Source: Verrucomicrobiales bacterium (GTDB taxonomy: Bacteria; Verrucomicrobiota; Verrucomicrobiia; Limisphaerales; UBA9464). Taken from it: a stretch of DNA of 42,351 bases. Within the stretch, counting starts at the first letter, position 1; each line of letters begins with the position of its first letter. The notes beneath the pieces were generated by a model. That model ran no database searches and was not told where the DNA came from. It was given only the letters and a program-made list of their open reading frames with translations. The stretch is taken from the NCBI GenBank assembly GCA_027489875.1, contig JAIXZE010000336.1, positions 1 through 42,351 on the forward strand. The letters run 5' to 3'. Made by a program: the position numbers and the translations under genes. Positions 18,513 through 26,340 of this stretch are shown piece by piece.

Positions 18513-21500
18513 GTGACTGCCCTGGACATCCGACTGCCCTTCGCCGGGCCTTCCCATGTGTTTCGGTGTTTCCCTCGATGGACAGGGTGGCTGCGCCTGG
18601 TTTGCCTTCTTCTTTCGACGGGCGGCCCGGCGACCTTTGCCCAGTCCGTCGCGGCCGTCCGTATCGCCATCATTTCGGACCCCTCCGTCGGTGGGCCAAT
18701 GGGTGACCTGATGACGAGCGAGTTGTCCGCCATACCCCAGGTCCAGCTTCTTGAGCGTGAACAGATCGAACGGATCCGCCGCGAGCAGTCCCTTTCCTCC
18801 AGCAATCAGGAGGGGATCCGGCTTGGGCGCGAGCTGGGGGCGGATGGGGTGCTGATGCTGGGAGTGGTTGGTGAGGAGACGAACCGCGTTTTGCAGGTCC
18901 GGATGGTCGCGGTCCGACAGGGAGTGGTGCTGGACGCAAGTCGGGCTCCATGGCCGGTGTCTGACCCATTGGCATTCAGCCAGGGGTTGGTGCGGCGGTT
19001 CGTTCCGATCCTTCCCAAGCTTCTGGTGACGCGTGAGGACGCGCTCCCGTTGTCGGTGGTCAACATCCGCAATGCCGTGCAATCACGTCAGGGCAAGGAA
19101 CTGGAACGTCAGGTGACCCAACTGTTGATTGAACGGCTCAGTCGCGAGCCGCAGATCTTCGTACTCGAGCGGCGCCGATTGGACCTGCTCGAGTCCGAGA
19201 AGGAACGGCAGGGAGGCGGTGAAGATGACTTCTGGAAGGGGAGCGTGCTTGTGGAGGGTACGTTGAACCGGGGGGGATCGGAGGGGGGGCGGTTGACGGC
19301 GGATCTTCGGATGCTTCCTCCGCGTGGAGGAACGGCCGTGGAGGTGGCCGCGCAGGTGGATACGGGAAACCCCGTTGCGCTGGTCGAAGTCGTGGCCGCA
19401 AGAATCCTGGAAGCCCAGCGGAAGCGGCCTTCCACCGCCACGTGGGACGCCGCTGCAGAGGCGGAGAGGTATCGTGAAGAAGCGAAATGGGCGCTGAAGT
19501 GGGGGCTTCCTTCGGAGGCGCAGTCCGCGGCGGATGCCGCCTGGTTTCTGGGGAAGAAGGATCTGGCGACCGCGACGTTGCGGGTGGAGGCCCGGTTGGC
19601 GGCAATCCGAATCTCGGAACGGGCCTTTCAGGAGGTCGGCGTGAGTACCTTTGCAAAGATGCGGGATGCTACCGTCCGTAGCACGATCCAGGAGTGGCGG
19701 GAGCAGGGGGCGGTAGGGGTTGCGATTGTGGCTCGCGGGCAGACCACGGACACACAGTTGGATTTCTACTTTGCCATGCGGAATCCGGATGTGGGTTTGA
19801 TTGCTCCTGCCACCGATGCACTTCGCATCCATGCGGATTATCTGGAATCGATGCCGCCGCATGAACCGGGACTGGATTCGCCGTGGACCGCGACCGGGGT
19901 GAAGAGCTTGGTTTCGGCATCCGAAGTCCTGCGCTGGTTTGCCTTGGTGCAGCCCCATTCACCGGAGGTGCAGGCTGCGCTCGCTGACCTGAGATCCGAG
20001 GCGCGGCGGATCCAGGAACGACTCCTCACCTCCACTTCCATCCGGGCCTCGTACTGGGCGACTGCCCCTGACTTTACCTTGGTGGGAAGCCGCGTGGTGC
20101 TGAAGGACACCCTGTCCGAGATGCTGGAACGGCAGCCGAGTCTCTTCCAGTGTCTGCTGACGTGGGGCGCCTTCTGGCAGGACCGTCCGGAAGACATGGT
20201 GGCCGTGTATCGCCAGTGGATGGGCAGTCCGGCGTTCAGCTTCGTGCACCAGTGGTTCTGGGCACGTCATCCGGCCAATCCGCGGTTGGTTTCCTGGAAT
20301 GCGGAGGATCGGGGCCGCGTTTCGGCTCTTTGGAAGGGCTTTCGGTCCGAACTGGGGCAATCCACCAACGTGCTGCTGCGGTTGGAGGCGAAAGCGCTGG
20401 AGATCGACGAGGCGGGCTCGATCGACGAATTGAAACCGGCCGCGGAAGGGTTGCTGGCGTTGATGCGTACCCACCGGGCTGAGTTGGTGTCGCTGCCGGT
20501 GTCGGTGATGAGGAACGATTGGCAGTTGTCCCGGATCCTGAACCAACGTTGGTTTGATCCGAGCGGGGTCTCCGGGATCATGGGTTCGGAAGCCTGGCGC
20601 GAGATGGCAGTGATCAGCGCTGAATGGCAGGAGCATCAGAAGACGCAGATCCTGACGCAGCGGTCGACGGCGGTGTTCCGCCTTCAAAAGGAATTCCTGG
20701 CCGGGCCCGGACCAAAGGACAGGGCGAGCGCGAGGGCGGCGTTTCCGGTGCCCATGGTCGTCATGGATGCGGAGCAAGCCCGGGAACTGAAGCCTTTGCT
20801 GGATGGGTTCCTGGAACGGCAGAAGGCGGAGGGAAAGAGCACCGTAGCCATTCATTCCGATTATGGAACGCTGCTGCTTTATCAGGCGTCGATGGCCTTT
20901 GCCCTGACAAATCAGCCCGCGTCGAAAAGGCCCGGCGAGGCCGTTATCGCCGTCCAGCAAGCGCCGGTTCGTCCTCCACCAGCCCCGGCTTCGGGATCCA
21001 AGGAACAGGCCAGCATTCCGGCCGTTGCACCGAAGAACCTCCTCGTGGTGCGCGATTACGTTCCGGTTCCGCTCCGTCTTCTGACCAACACCCAGCGCGG
21101 TGATGCGCTCGGATTCTTCCAGGTGATGCAGGTCGAACCGGTGGGCGATCGATACTGGCTCGACGTGCGACATCAGAACTCGCATCGGGCCTTTCACGGT
21201 GGGTATGAGGGCCGTTCCAACGTTTGGTGGGGGACAGGACTCCTGTGGGATCCGCGGAACGGAACGTGGAAGGACATCCGGTATCCGGCTGGGGTTCCGG
21301 CCAGCGGGAAAATGTTGATCGGTTCGACCGCGTGGTTCCGCGACTCGTTGTACCTTTCCGACTGGGACACCTTCCAACGATGGGATCCAGCGACCGGGAA
21401 GTGGGAGATTCTCGAGCCTGCGTGGCAGGATCCCGCCACGTTGCAGGTCATCGGAGATCGTCTTTATGGCGCCAGTTCGAATGCGATTGTCGAGATCCTC

Positions 21501-22265
21501 GATTCGGGTCGAGGCGTGCGAATCCTGGCGAGCAACCGACGTCGGCCCGCGGCCTCCGCGTTGGACACGCTGGAAACGTTTGGCAGCGCGAGGGTAATCC
21601 CGGGGCCGGGAGTTGGACTCCGGGCACGAGTGGGAGGCCGCATCCATTCCTGGGACGGAAAGGATTGGAAGTCGGTGATCGAACGGGACGACTGCTGGGT
21701 CTGGCCCGGCGCGACGGATACGCTGGTCACGCCTCCATTGAGGACCCAGCCGTGGGCTGTCTGGCGGCTTCCCCACGATTCTGCCGCGGCAGTCGAGGTT
21801 TCGCTGCCCTACATGCCGCCGTTGGAGCCCACGGTGGATACTCCGCGGTCGCGGACCGTGGCACCGTCGATGGGCACGGGCCAGGACCGGATCTACGACT
21901 TGCCACGTTCCCGTGGTGTGGTGGCGGATCGTGGCTACGCGTACTTCTATCAGGATCTGAGCGGCACCCGGAATCCCGCGGTCAGGTACGGGGCGGTTCC
22001 CCTGGGCGGGCGCCACGGTTATCTGAGCCGGGTGCGGATGGATGATGGAAGGGTCGAACGGGTTTCCGTGCTTTTCGACAACCCGGCGGGAGAACCACCG
22101 AGCGAGGTTCTGGACGGATTCTTCGGCGGACGCCTCTGGCCGAATGAATCCGTCTGGATCGTCTTCACGGCCCAGGAGGTCATCTTCTGGAAGGGGAAGA
22201 TGCTCGGCATCTGGCGGATCCCGCGTGCTGATTTGGAGGGTGCTTTTGAGAAGGCGCGGGAGTAG
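18513..22265 (+). CDS. large secreted protein: tandem CsgG/FlgO-like domains plus beta-propeller-like C-terminus
   Basis: The 1250-residue product starts at GTG 18513 (a GTG at 18558 is an alternative). A signal peptide spans about 27-44, ending TFAQS. Residues about 48-160 resemble a CsgG/FlgO domain (VRIAIISDPSVGG, QVQLLEREQIERIRREQ, GADGVLMLGVV). Residues about 175-300 look like a second copy (QIFVLERRRLDLLESEKE, WKGSVLVEGTLNRGG). A long helical region follows, and then from about 900 to 1180 repeated Trp/Gly/Asp units such as LLWDPRNGTWKDIRYP and FQRWDPATGKWEILEP that suggest a beta-propeller. I know no protein with this exact order. It is the first gene of a tight run with two further secreted proteins (20- and 19-base gaps). 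Confidence 0.7.
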   Translation: MTALDIRLPFAGPSHVFRCFPRWTGWLRLVCLLLSTGGPATFAQSVAAVRIAIISDPSVGGPMGDLMTSELSAIPQVQLLEREQIERIRREQSLSSSNQEGIRLGRELGADGVLMLGVVGEETNRVLQVRMVAVRQGVVLDASRAPWPVSDPLAFSQGLVRRFVPILPKLLVTREDALPLSVVNIRNAVQSRQGKELERQVTQLLIERLSREPQIFVLERRRLDLLESEKERQGGGEDDFWKGSVLVEGTLNRGGSEGGRLTADLRMLPPRGGTAVEVAAQVDTGNPVALVEVVAARILEAQRKRPSTATWDAAAEAERYREEAKWALKWGLPSEAQSAADAAWFLGKKDLATATLRVEARLAAIRISERAFQEVGVSTFAKMRDATVRSTIQEWREQGAVGVAIVARGQTTDTQLDFYFAMRNPDVGLIAPATDALRIHADYLESMPPHEPGLDSPWTATGVKSLVSASEVLRWFALVQPHSPEVQAALADLRSEARRIQERLLTSTSIRASYWATAPDFTLVGSRVVLKDTLSEMLERQPSLFQCLLTWGAFWQDRPEDMVAVYRQWMGSPAFSFVHQWFWARHPANPRLVSWNAEDRGRVSALWKGFRSELGQSTNVLLRLEAKALEIDEAGSIDELKPAAEGLLALMRTHRAELVSLPVSVMRNDWQLSRILNQRWFDPSGVSGIMGSEAWREMAVISAEWQEHQKTQILTQRSTAVFRLQKEFLAGPGPKDRASARAAFPVPMVVMDAEQARELKPLLDGFLERQKAEGKSTVAIHSDYGTLLLYQASMAFALTNQPASKRPGEAVIAVQQAPVRPPPAPASGSKEQASIPAVAPKNLLVVRDYVPVPLRLLTNTQRGDALGFFQVMQVEPVGDRYWLDVRHQNSHRAFHGGYEGRSNVWWGTGLLWDPRNGTWKDIRYPAGVPASGKMLIGSTAWFRDSLYLSDWDTFQRWDPATGKWEILEPAWQDPATLQVIGDRLYGASSNAIVEILDSGRGVRILASNRRRPAASALDTLETFGSARVIPGPGVGLRARVGGRIHSWDGKDWKSVIERDDCWVWPGATDTLVTPPLRTQPWAVWRLPHDSAAAVEVSLPYMPPLEPTVDTPRSRTVAPSMGTGQDRIYDLPRSRGVVADRGYAYFYQDLSGTRNPAVRYGAVPLGGRHGYLSRVRMDDGRVERVSVLFDNPAGEPPSEVLDGFFGGRLWPNESVWIVFTAQEVIFWKGKMLGIWRIPRADLEGAFEKARE

Positions 22266-22285
22266 GAATCATTCCCGAAACGACC

Positions 22286-23179
22286 ATGAACGCCTCTTTC
22301 CCAAGGCTCACCACACCGACTTTCGGATCCTCCGTGGCGATCCTCTTCCCGCTGCGAGCTTTGTTGGCGCTGTGGCTTTGGGCAACGGCCGTGCATGTGT
22401 CTGCGGGTCCGGTTTCGGTGCAGCCCGAGGGGCGTCCCTTCCATGTGTTCGGAGGCGGCGCCCGTGAGATCGTGGTCCGGGTCCAGAGCTCCACCAATAC
22501 GCCGGTGTCCCCGGAACTCGGTGCTCGTCTGTTCCAGCTCACTTCCGCAACGGCAGCTCCCGTGGGCACCGTGCCATCGCGGCGGGTTGCGCTGGATGCG
22601 GGGCAGGGTGTGCTCGAACGATTCCGCATTGAGTTTCCTGCCGTACGCGTCGAGACACGGTTCCGGCTCCAATGGTCCGCGGATGGCACCCCGGCGGGCG
22701 GCACGGAGGTCTGGGTGTATCCGGCACAGATCCTCGCCGGCATTGGAACGTTGACCCAAGGCAAGGCGATGGGACTCCATGATCCGGAGGGTCGGATCCG
22801 ACCCGCGCTGACGGAGGCCGGCATTTCCACGACCGATCTGACCGCGATGGATCCAGCCGATTTCGAGGGTTCAGTGGTCATCTATGCGCCCCCGATGACG
22901 ACGGGCAAGGTGCCGCCGGGGAGGAAGGCGGAAGTCCGGGCGTTGGCGGAAAGGGGCGTTGCGGTGGTGTGGTTCCAACCGCCCGTCGAGCCGCGTGACG
23001 AACCAAGCCCCCGCTACCGAACCGTACCCATTGGCCCATCGGCGGTAGTGGTGGCTGATGGCGAGCCCGTGACCCGGCTCTCTGAGGCACCCGATGCCCA
23101 GCGCCTCCTTCTCCACTTGGTGCGCGAGGCCCTCAAGCCCGCTCCTAACGAACTTCCTGTGACCGATCGATCGAACTGA
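22286..23179 (+). CDS. secreted protein of unknown function
   Basis: The 297-residue product has an N-terminal hydrophobic segment (about 15-40) ending near VHVSAG, so it is probably exported. The mature part begins with beta-rich sequence (VSVQPEGRPFHVFGGGAREIVVRVQSS in outline) like an immunoglobulin-type domain. A second half around VVIYAPPMTTGKVPPGRKAEVRALAERGVAVVWF has a Rossmann-like or ThuA-like feel. I cannot assign a family. It sits between two CsgG-like genes with 20- and 19-base gaps, so it is almost certainly co-expressed with them. Confidence 0.75.
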   Translation: MNASFPRLTTPTFGSSVAILFPLRALLALWLWATAVHVSAGPVSVQPEGRPFHVFGGGAREIVVRVQSSTNTPVSPELGARLFQLTSATAAPVGTVPSRRVALDAGQGVLERFRIEFPAVRVETRFRLQWSADGTPAGGTEVWVYPAQILAGIGTLTQGKAMGLHDPEGRIRPALTEAGISTTDLTAMDPADFEGSVVIYAPPMTTGKVPPGRKAEVRALAERGVAVVWFQPPVEPRDEPSPRYRTVPIGPSAVVVADGEPVTRLSEAPDAQRLLLHLVREALKPAPNELPVTDRSN

Positions 23180-23198
23180 ACCCCGATAGGACCGTGAC

Positions 23199-24125
23199 AT
23201 GAAACTGATTCAAACCGTCGCAGCCTTCGCCTTGATGGTATTGCCGCTGGCGTTGTCCGCTGCCGAGCCTGCACCCCTGACTGTCGCCGTCTTCGACTTC
23301 GAGTCGAAGGACGAGGGAATACGCGACCTCGGTCCGAAGGTGGCGGCATTGGTCACGGCGAACCTGTCGGGCCAGCCCAATCTGGTCCTCGTCGAACGTG
23401 CCGAGCTGGACAAGGTGCTCGGTGAGCAGGAGCTGGGATTGTCCGGCACGGTGAGTCCCGGTTCGGCGGCGCGGATCGGTCATCTCACCGGAGCCCAGAT
23501 CCTCGTGACCGGACGCGTGTTCAAGGTCGAGAAGGAGACGTACCTCGTCGCGAAAGTCATCGGAACCGAGACGAGCCGCGTGCATGGAGAAACGGTCAAG
23601 GGTGCTTCCCCGGTGTCTGCGGGAGATCTCGCCGTGATGCTTACGGAAAAGGTGGTGGCTGCTTTGGAAAAGAAAGGGCCTGAATTCGTCGCCAAGGTCC
23701 TTCCCCGCGCCGAACGCGTGGCTGCGCTCAAGAAGTCGATCCGGCCGGGCAAGTTGCCGTCGGTCCGTGTGAAGCTTCCCGAGCGGCATTTTGGTGGACC
23801 GGTCGTCGATCCGGCGGCGGAGACGGAGTTGGGACTATTGCTTCAGGAGTGCGGGTTCACACTGGTGGCGGGGGATTCTGCCACCCCGGCGGACATCGAG
23901 ATCAGCGGCGAGGCGTTCAGTGCGCTCGGAATGCGGAAGGGCAACCTGACTTCGTGCAAGGCGCGGGTGGAGATCCAGGCGAAGCGCAAGGATGGGACTG
24001 TGGTCGCCGTGGATCGGCAGACATCGGTGACGGCGGACATCACCGAGCAGACGGCCGCCAAGACGGCACTTCAGGAGGCAGCGTTTGATCTCGCGGAGCG
24101 CCTGTTGCCGAAGCTGGTTCCGTAA
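23199..24125 (+). CDS. CsgG/FlgO-like secreted protein
   Basis: The 308-residue product has a clear signal peptide (MKLIQTVAAFALMVLPLALSA). The domain that follows matches the CsgG/FlgO pattern: LTVAVFDFESKDEGIRDLG, KVAALVTANLSGQPNLVLVER, ELDKVLGEQELGLSG, then ARIGHLTGAQILVTGRVFKV. The cysteine of a CsgG lipobox is absent, so it is likely periplasmic rather than a lipid-anchored pore. The C-terminal third (about 185-308) forms a second domain with GDSATPADIEISGEAFSALG, possibly a repeat of the same fold. No csgA/B/E/F or holdfast genes are near. Confidence 0.82.
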   Translation: MKLIQTVAAFALMVLPLALSAAEPAPLTVAVFDFESKDEGIRDLGPKVAALVTANLSGQPNLVLVERAELDKVLGEQELGLSGTVSPGSAARIGHLTGAQILVTGRVFKVEKETYLVAKVIGTETSRVHGETVKGASPVSAGDLAVMLTEKVVAALEKKGPEFVAKVLPRAERVAALKKSIRPGKLPSVRVKLPERHFGGPVVDPAAETELGLLLQECGFTLVAGDSATPADIEISGEAFSALGMRKGNLTSCKARVEIQAKRKDGTVVAVDRQTSVTADITEQTAAKTALQEAAFDLAERLLPKLVP

Positions 24126-24175
24126 AGGGGAATCTGGGGATCTGGAATGGCTGGAGCCGCGAAGCCCCACCCATG

Positions 24176-24209
24176 ACCGGCGCGGACCGGGGGGCCGGTC
24201 CGCGCCGGT
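24176..24209. repeat. 15-bp perfect hairpin with GGGG loop
   Basis: ACCGGCGCGGACCGG (24176-24190) pairs perfectly with 24195-24209 around GGGG. It lies 50 bases after the CsgG-like gene and has no U-tract. The 4-nt GGGG loop recalls family B. The rest of the 354-base gap (24126-24479) holds no gene. It contains two weaker inverted repeats, GCCTGAC/GTCAGGC (24318/24346) and AGTCCCGA/TCGGGGCT (about 24355-24379). Confidence 0.8.
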
Positions 24210-24479
24210 GGCTGGCGCTTAGTGGGTATTGGCAAACGGGCCCTGGGGGCAGGGAACCGAGCCGCGCCAGCCTTCGCCGGGGCCTCAGGGGTGGATCGAG
24301 GTCCCGCGGCAAAGACAGCCTGACGGAATGCTTTGGAAAAAGTCTGTCAGGCAAGTCCCGACTCTTGAATCGGGGCTGCCGTACAGAAGGGTGTGCGTGT
24401 GGGTCTGTGCCTACGACCTTGGTGGGGCTGCGGGGGCTGCGTTGACGGCGGGCGGGAATGATCCGTAGGTTTGCTCCAG

Positions 24480-25358
24480 ATGAATGTGTTGCTCGATTCG
24501 CTTGTGGAACTGATCCGGCGGACCTCTGCCGAGATCCCGGAGGACGTCCAGCGCGCGATCATGACGTCGCTGGAAAACGAGAAGAAGGGGACGATCGCCG
24601 AGAGCGCCCTCAAGATCATCGAGCGCAACATCGAGTTGGCGAAGCGAAAGTCCCAACCCATCTGCCAGGACACCGGGAGCATCCTGTTCTACGTGGATTG
24701 TCCGGTGGGCTTCGATCAGATCACCTTCACCGAGACCTGTCGCGAGGCCGTGAAGCTGGCGACCAAGAAGGGGTATCTGCGTCAGAACTCGGTTGATTCG
24801 ATCACGGGTGAAAACGACGGCACCAACCTCGGCCCGGGCTCCCCGACGATCCACTTCCATCAGCACCGTTCCGACAAGTTGGAGGTGCGGCTCATGTTGA
24901 AGGGCGGCGGATGCGAGAACGTTGGCGCGCAGTATTCGCTGCCGGCGGAGAAGCTGAAGGCCAACCGCGACCTCGATGGCTGCCGCAAGGTGATCCTGGA
25001 TGCGGTTCTCCAGGCCCAAGGCAAGGGGTGTGGTCCCGGCATTCTCGGCGTGTGCATTGGCGGGGATCGCGCCGTGGGTTACGAGTTCTCCAAGCTCCAG
25101 TTCCTGCGCTTCCTCGACGATCGCAATGCGGATCCCCGGTTGGATGCTCTCGAGCAGGACATCCTCAAGACGGCCAATGAACTCGGCATCGGGCCGATGG
25201 GCTTCGGTGGCAAGACGACGCTGCTCGGCGTCAAGATCGGGGTCGCCAACCGGTTGCCCGCCTCCTTCTTTGTCAGCGTCAGCTACATGTGCTGGGCCTT
25301 CCGGCGCCAAGGCGTCGAACTGGATTCCGGACTCGCGATTGCCCGTTGGCTCTACTGA
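24480..25358 (+). CDS. class I fumarate hydratase, alpha subunit
   Basis: The chosen start is ATG 24480 (292 residues); a TTG three codons upstream is possible. The protein belongs to the 4Fe-4S fumarase/tartrate dehydratase alpha family. Likely cluster ligands are C62 in PICQDTGS, C145 in GGGCENVG and C192 in ILGVCIGGDR. ENDGTNLGPGSP and a C-terminal GPMGFGGKTTLLGVKIG segment are typical. The enzyme interconverts fumarate and malate in the TCA cycle. It is the two-gene form: the beta subunit begins 26 bases downstream. Tartrate dehydratase cannot be excluded by sequence alone, but fumarase is more likely in a housekeeping setting. Confidence 0.92.
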   Translation: MNVLLDSLVELIRRTSAEIPEDVQRAIMTSLENEKKGTIAESALKIIERNIELAKRKSQPICQDTGSILFYVDCPVGFDQITFTETCREAVKLATKKGYLRQNSVDSITGENDGTNLGPGSPTIHFHQHRSDKLEVRLMLKGGGCENVGAQYSLPAEKLKANRDLDGCRKVILDAVLQAQGKGCGPGILGVCIGGDRAVGYEFSKLQFLRFLDDRNADPRLDALEQDILKTANELGIGPMGFGGKTTLLGVKIGVANRLPASFFVSVSYMCWAFRRQGVELDSGLAIARWLY

Positions 25359-25384
25359 AACACTCCGCCCCAGAACGAACTGCC

Positions 25385-25960
25385 ATGAAAGTGCTCCAGG
25401 CTCCCTTTACCGAGGAAATGATGCGGTCGCTCCGCGTCGGCGATGAAGTCGCCATCAACGGCATCGTGTTCACCGGCCGCGATGCGGTGCACAAGTACCT
25501 CCACGAGGGCGGCGCGTTGCCCCCTGGCGTGAACCTGCGCGACGGCATCATCTATCACTGTGGCCCCGTGGTGATGCAGGAACCCGATGGCGGTTGGAAG
25601 GTGACGGCGGCCGGGCCAACCACATCGATCCGGGAGGAGCCCTACCAGGGGCAGATCATCCGCGACTTCGGCGTCCGTGGCGTGATTGGCAAGGGTGGCA
25701 TGGGCGAGCGCACGCTGGATGCCTGCGGCAAGTACGGATGTGTTTACCTGCACGCCATCGGCGGTGCCGCGCAGGTGCTGGCGGAATGCGTGAAGCGGGT
25801 CCGTAACGTGTACATGAAGGAAGAGTTCGGATCGCCGGAAGCCATCTGGGAACTCGAGGTGGAGAACTTCCCCGCAGTGGTCACGATGGATTCCCACGGA
25901 GGCAGCCTGCATCGGGACGTCCTGCGCACGAGTCAGGAAGCCCTCGCTTCGCGCGTTTGA
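25385..25960 (+). CDS. class I fumarate hydratase, beta subunit
   Basis: ATG 25385 gives 191 residues, the normal size for the separate beta subunit. Landmarks are LRVGDEVAINGIVFTGRDAVHKYL, IYHCGPVV, the AAGPTTSIREEPY active-site segment, GVRGVIGKGGMG and YLHAIGGAAQVLAE. The last lies in the swivelling domain that pairs with the alpha subunit's Fe-S domain. It is co-transcribed with the alpha subunit (26-base gap). The stop at 25960 is followed at once by the tandem array of family A repeats. Confidence 0.93.
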   Translation: MKVLQAPFTEEMMRSLRVGDEVAINGIVFTGRDAVHKYLHEGGALPPGVNLRDGIIYHCGPVVMQEPDGGWKVTAAGPTTSIREEPYQGQIIRDFGVRGVIGKGGMGERTLDACGKYGCVYLHAIGGAAQVLAECVKRVRNVYMKEEFGSPEAIWELEVENFPAVVTMDSHGGSLHRDVLRTSQEALASRV

Positions 25961-25983
25961 TCCAGGCGCTGCCGTGACCGGGG

Positions 25984-26270
25984 TGGCGACGTCCTCGTCG
26001 CACTCCCAGCCCTTGGAACGGGGCGGCGATGTCCTCATCGCCTTGGGAAAGGCTTTGGAATGGCGACGTGGACGTCACCACCCCAGCCCTTGGAACGGGG
26101 CGGCGATGTCCTCATCGCCTTGGGAAAGGCTTTGGAACGGCGACGTGGACGTCACCACCCCAGCCCTTGGAACGGGGCGGCGATGTCCTCATCGCCCCGG
26201 CAATGGCTTTGCAACGTCGACGTGGACGTCACCATCCCGTTCCATACGGGGGCAATGTCAGGAGACACCC
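25984..26270. repeat. 77-bp tandem array of family A repeats
   Basis: Three head-to-tail units start at 26007, 26084 and 26161, each exactly 77 bp. Units 1 and 2 are nearly identical; unit 3 is diverged. Each has GGCGATG-TCCT-CATCGCC, the spacer TTGGGAAAGGCTTTGGAA, then GGCGACG-TGGA-CGTCACC, an inverted relative of the first stem. A partial copy precedes them at 25984-26001. The array ends with a right end like that of the 18317 element. There are no variable spacers and no coding potential. Confidence 0.92.
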
Positions 26271-26340
26271 CGTGCGAGGGGGGCCAACGAAGAAGGTTCT
26301 CCGATTCACGAAAGTCCGATAGGCTTCGCGGCCTTAGGTC

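Noticed and set aside
25984..26270. CRISPR array
   Set aside because: The units are contiguous copies with no unique spacers, and no cas genes are present.
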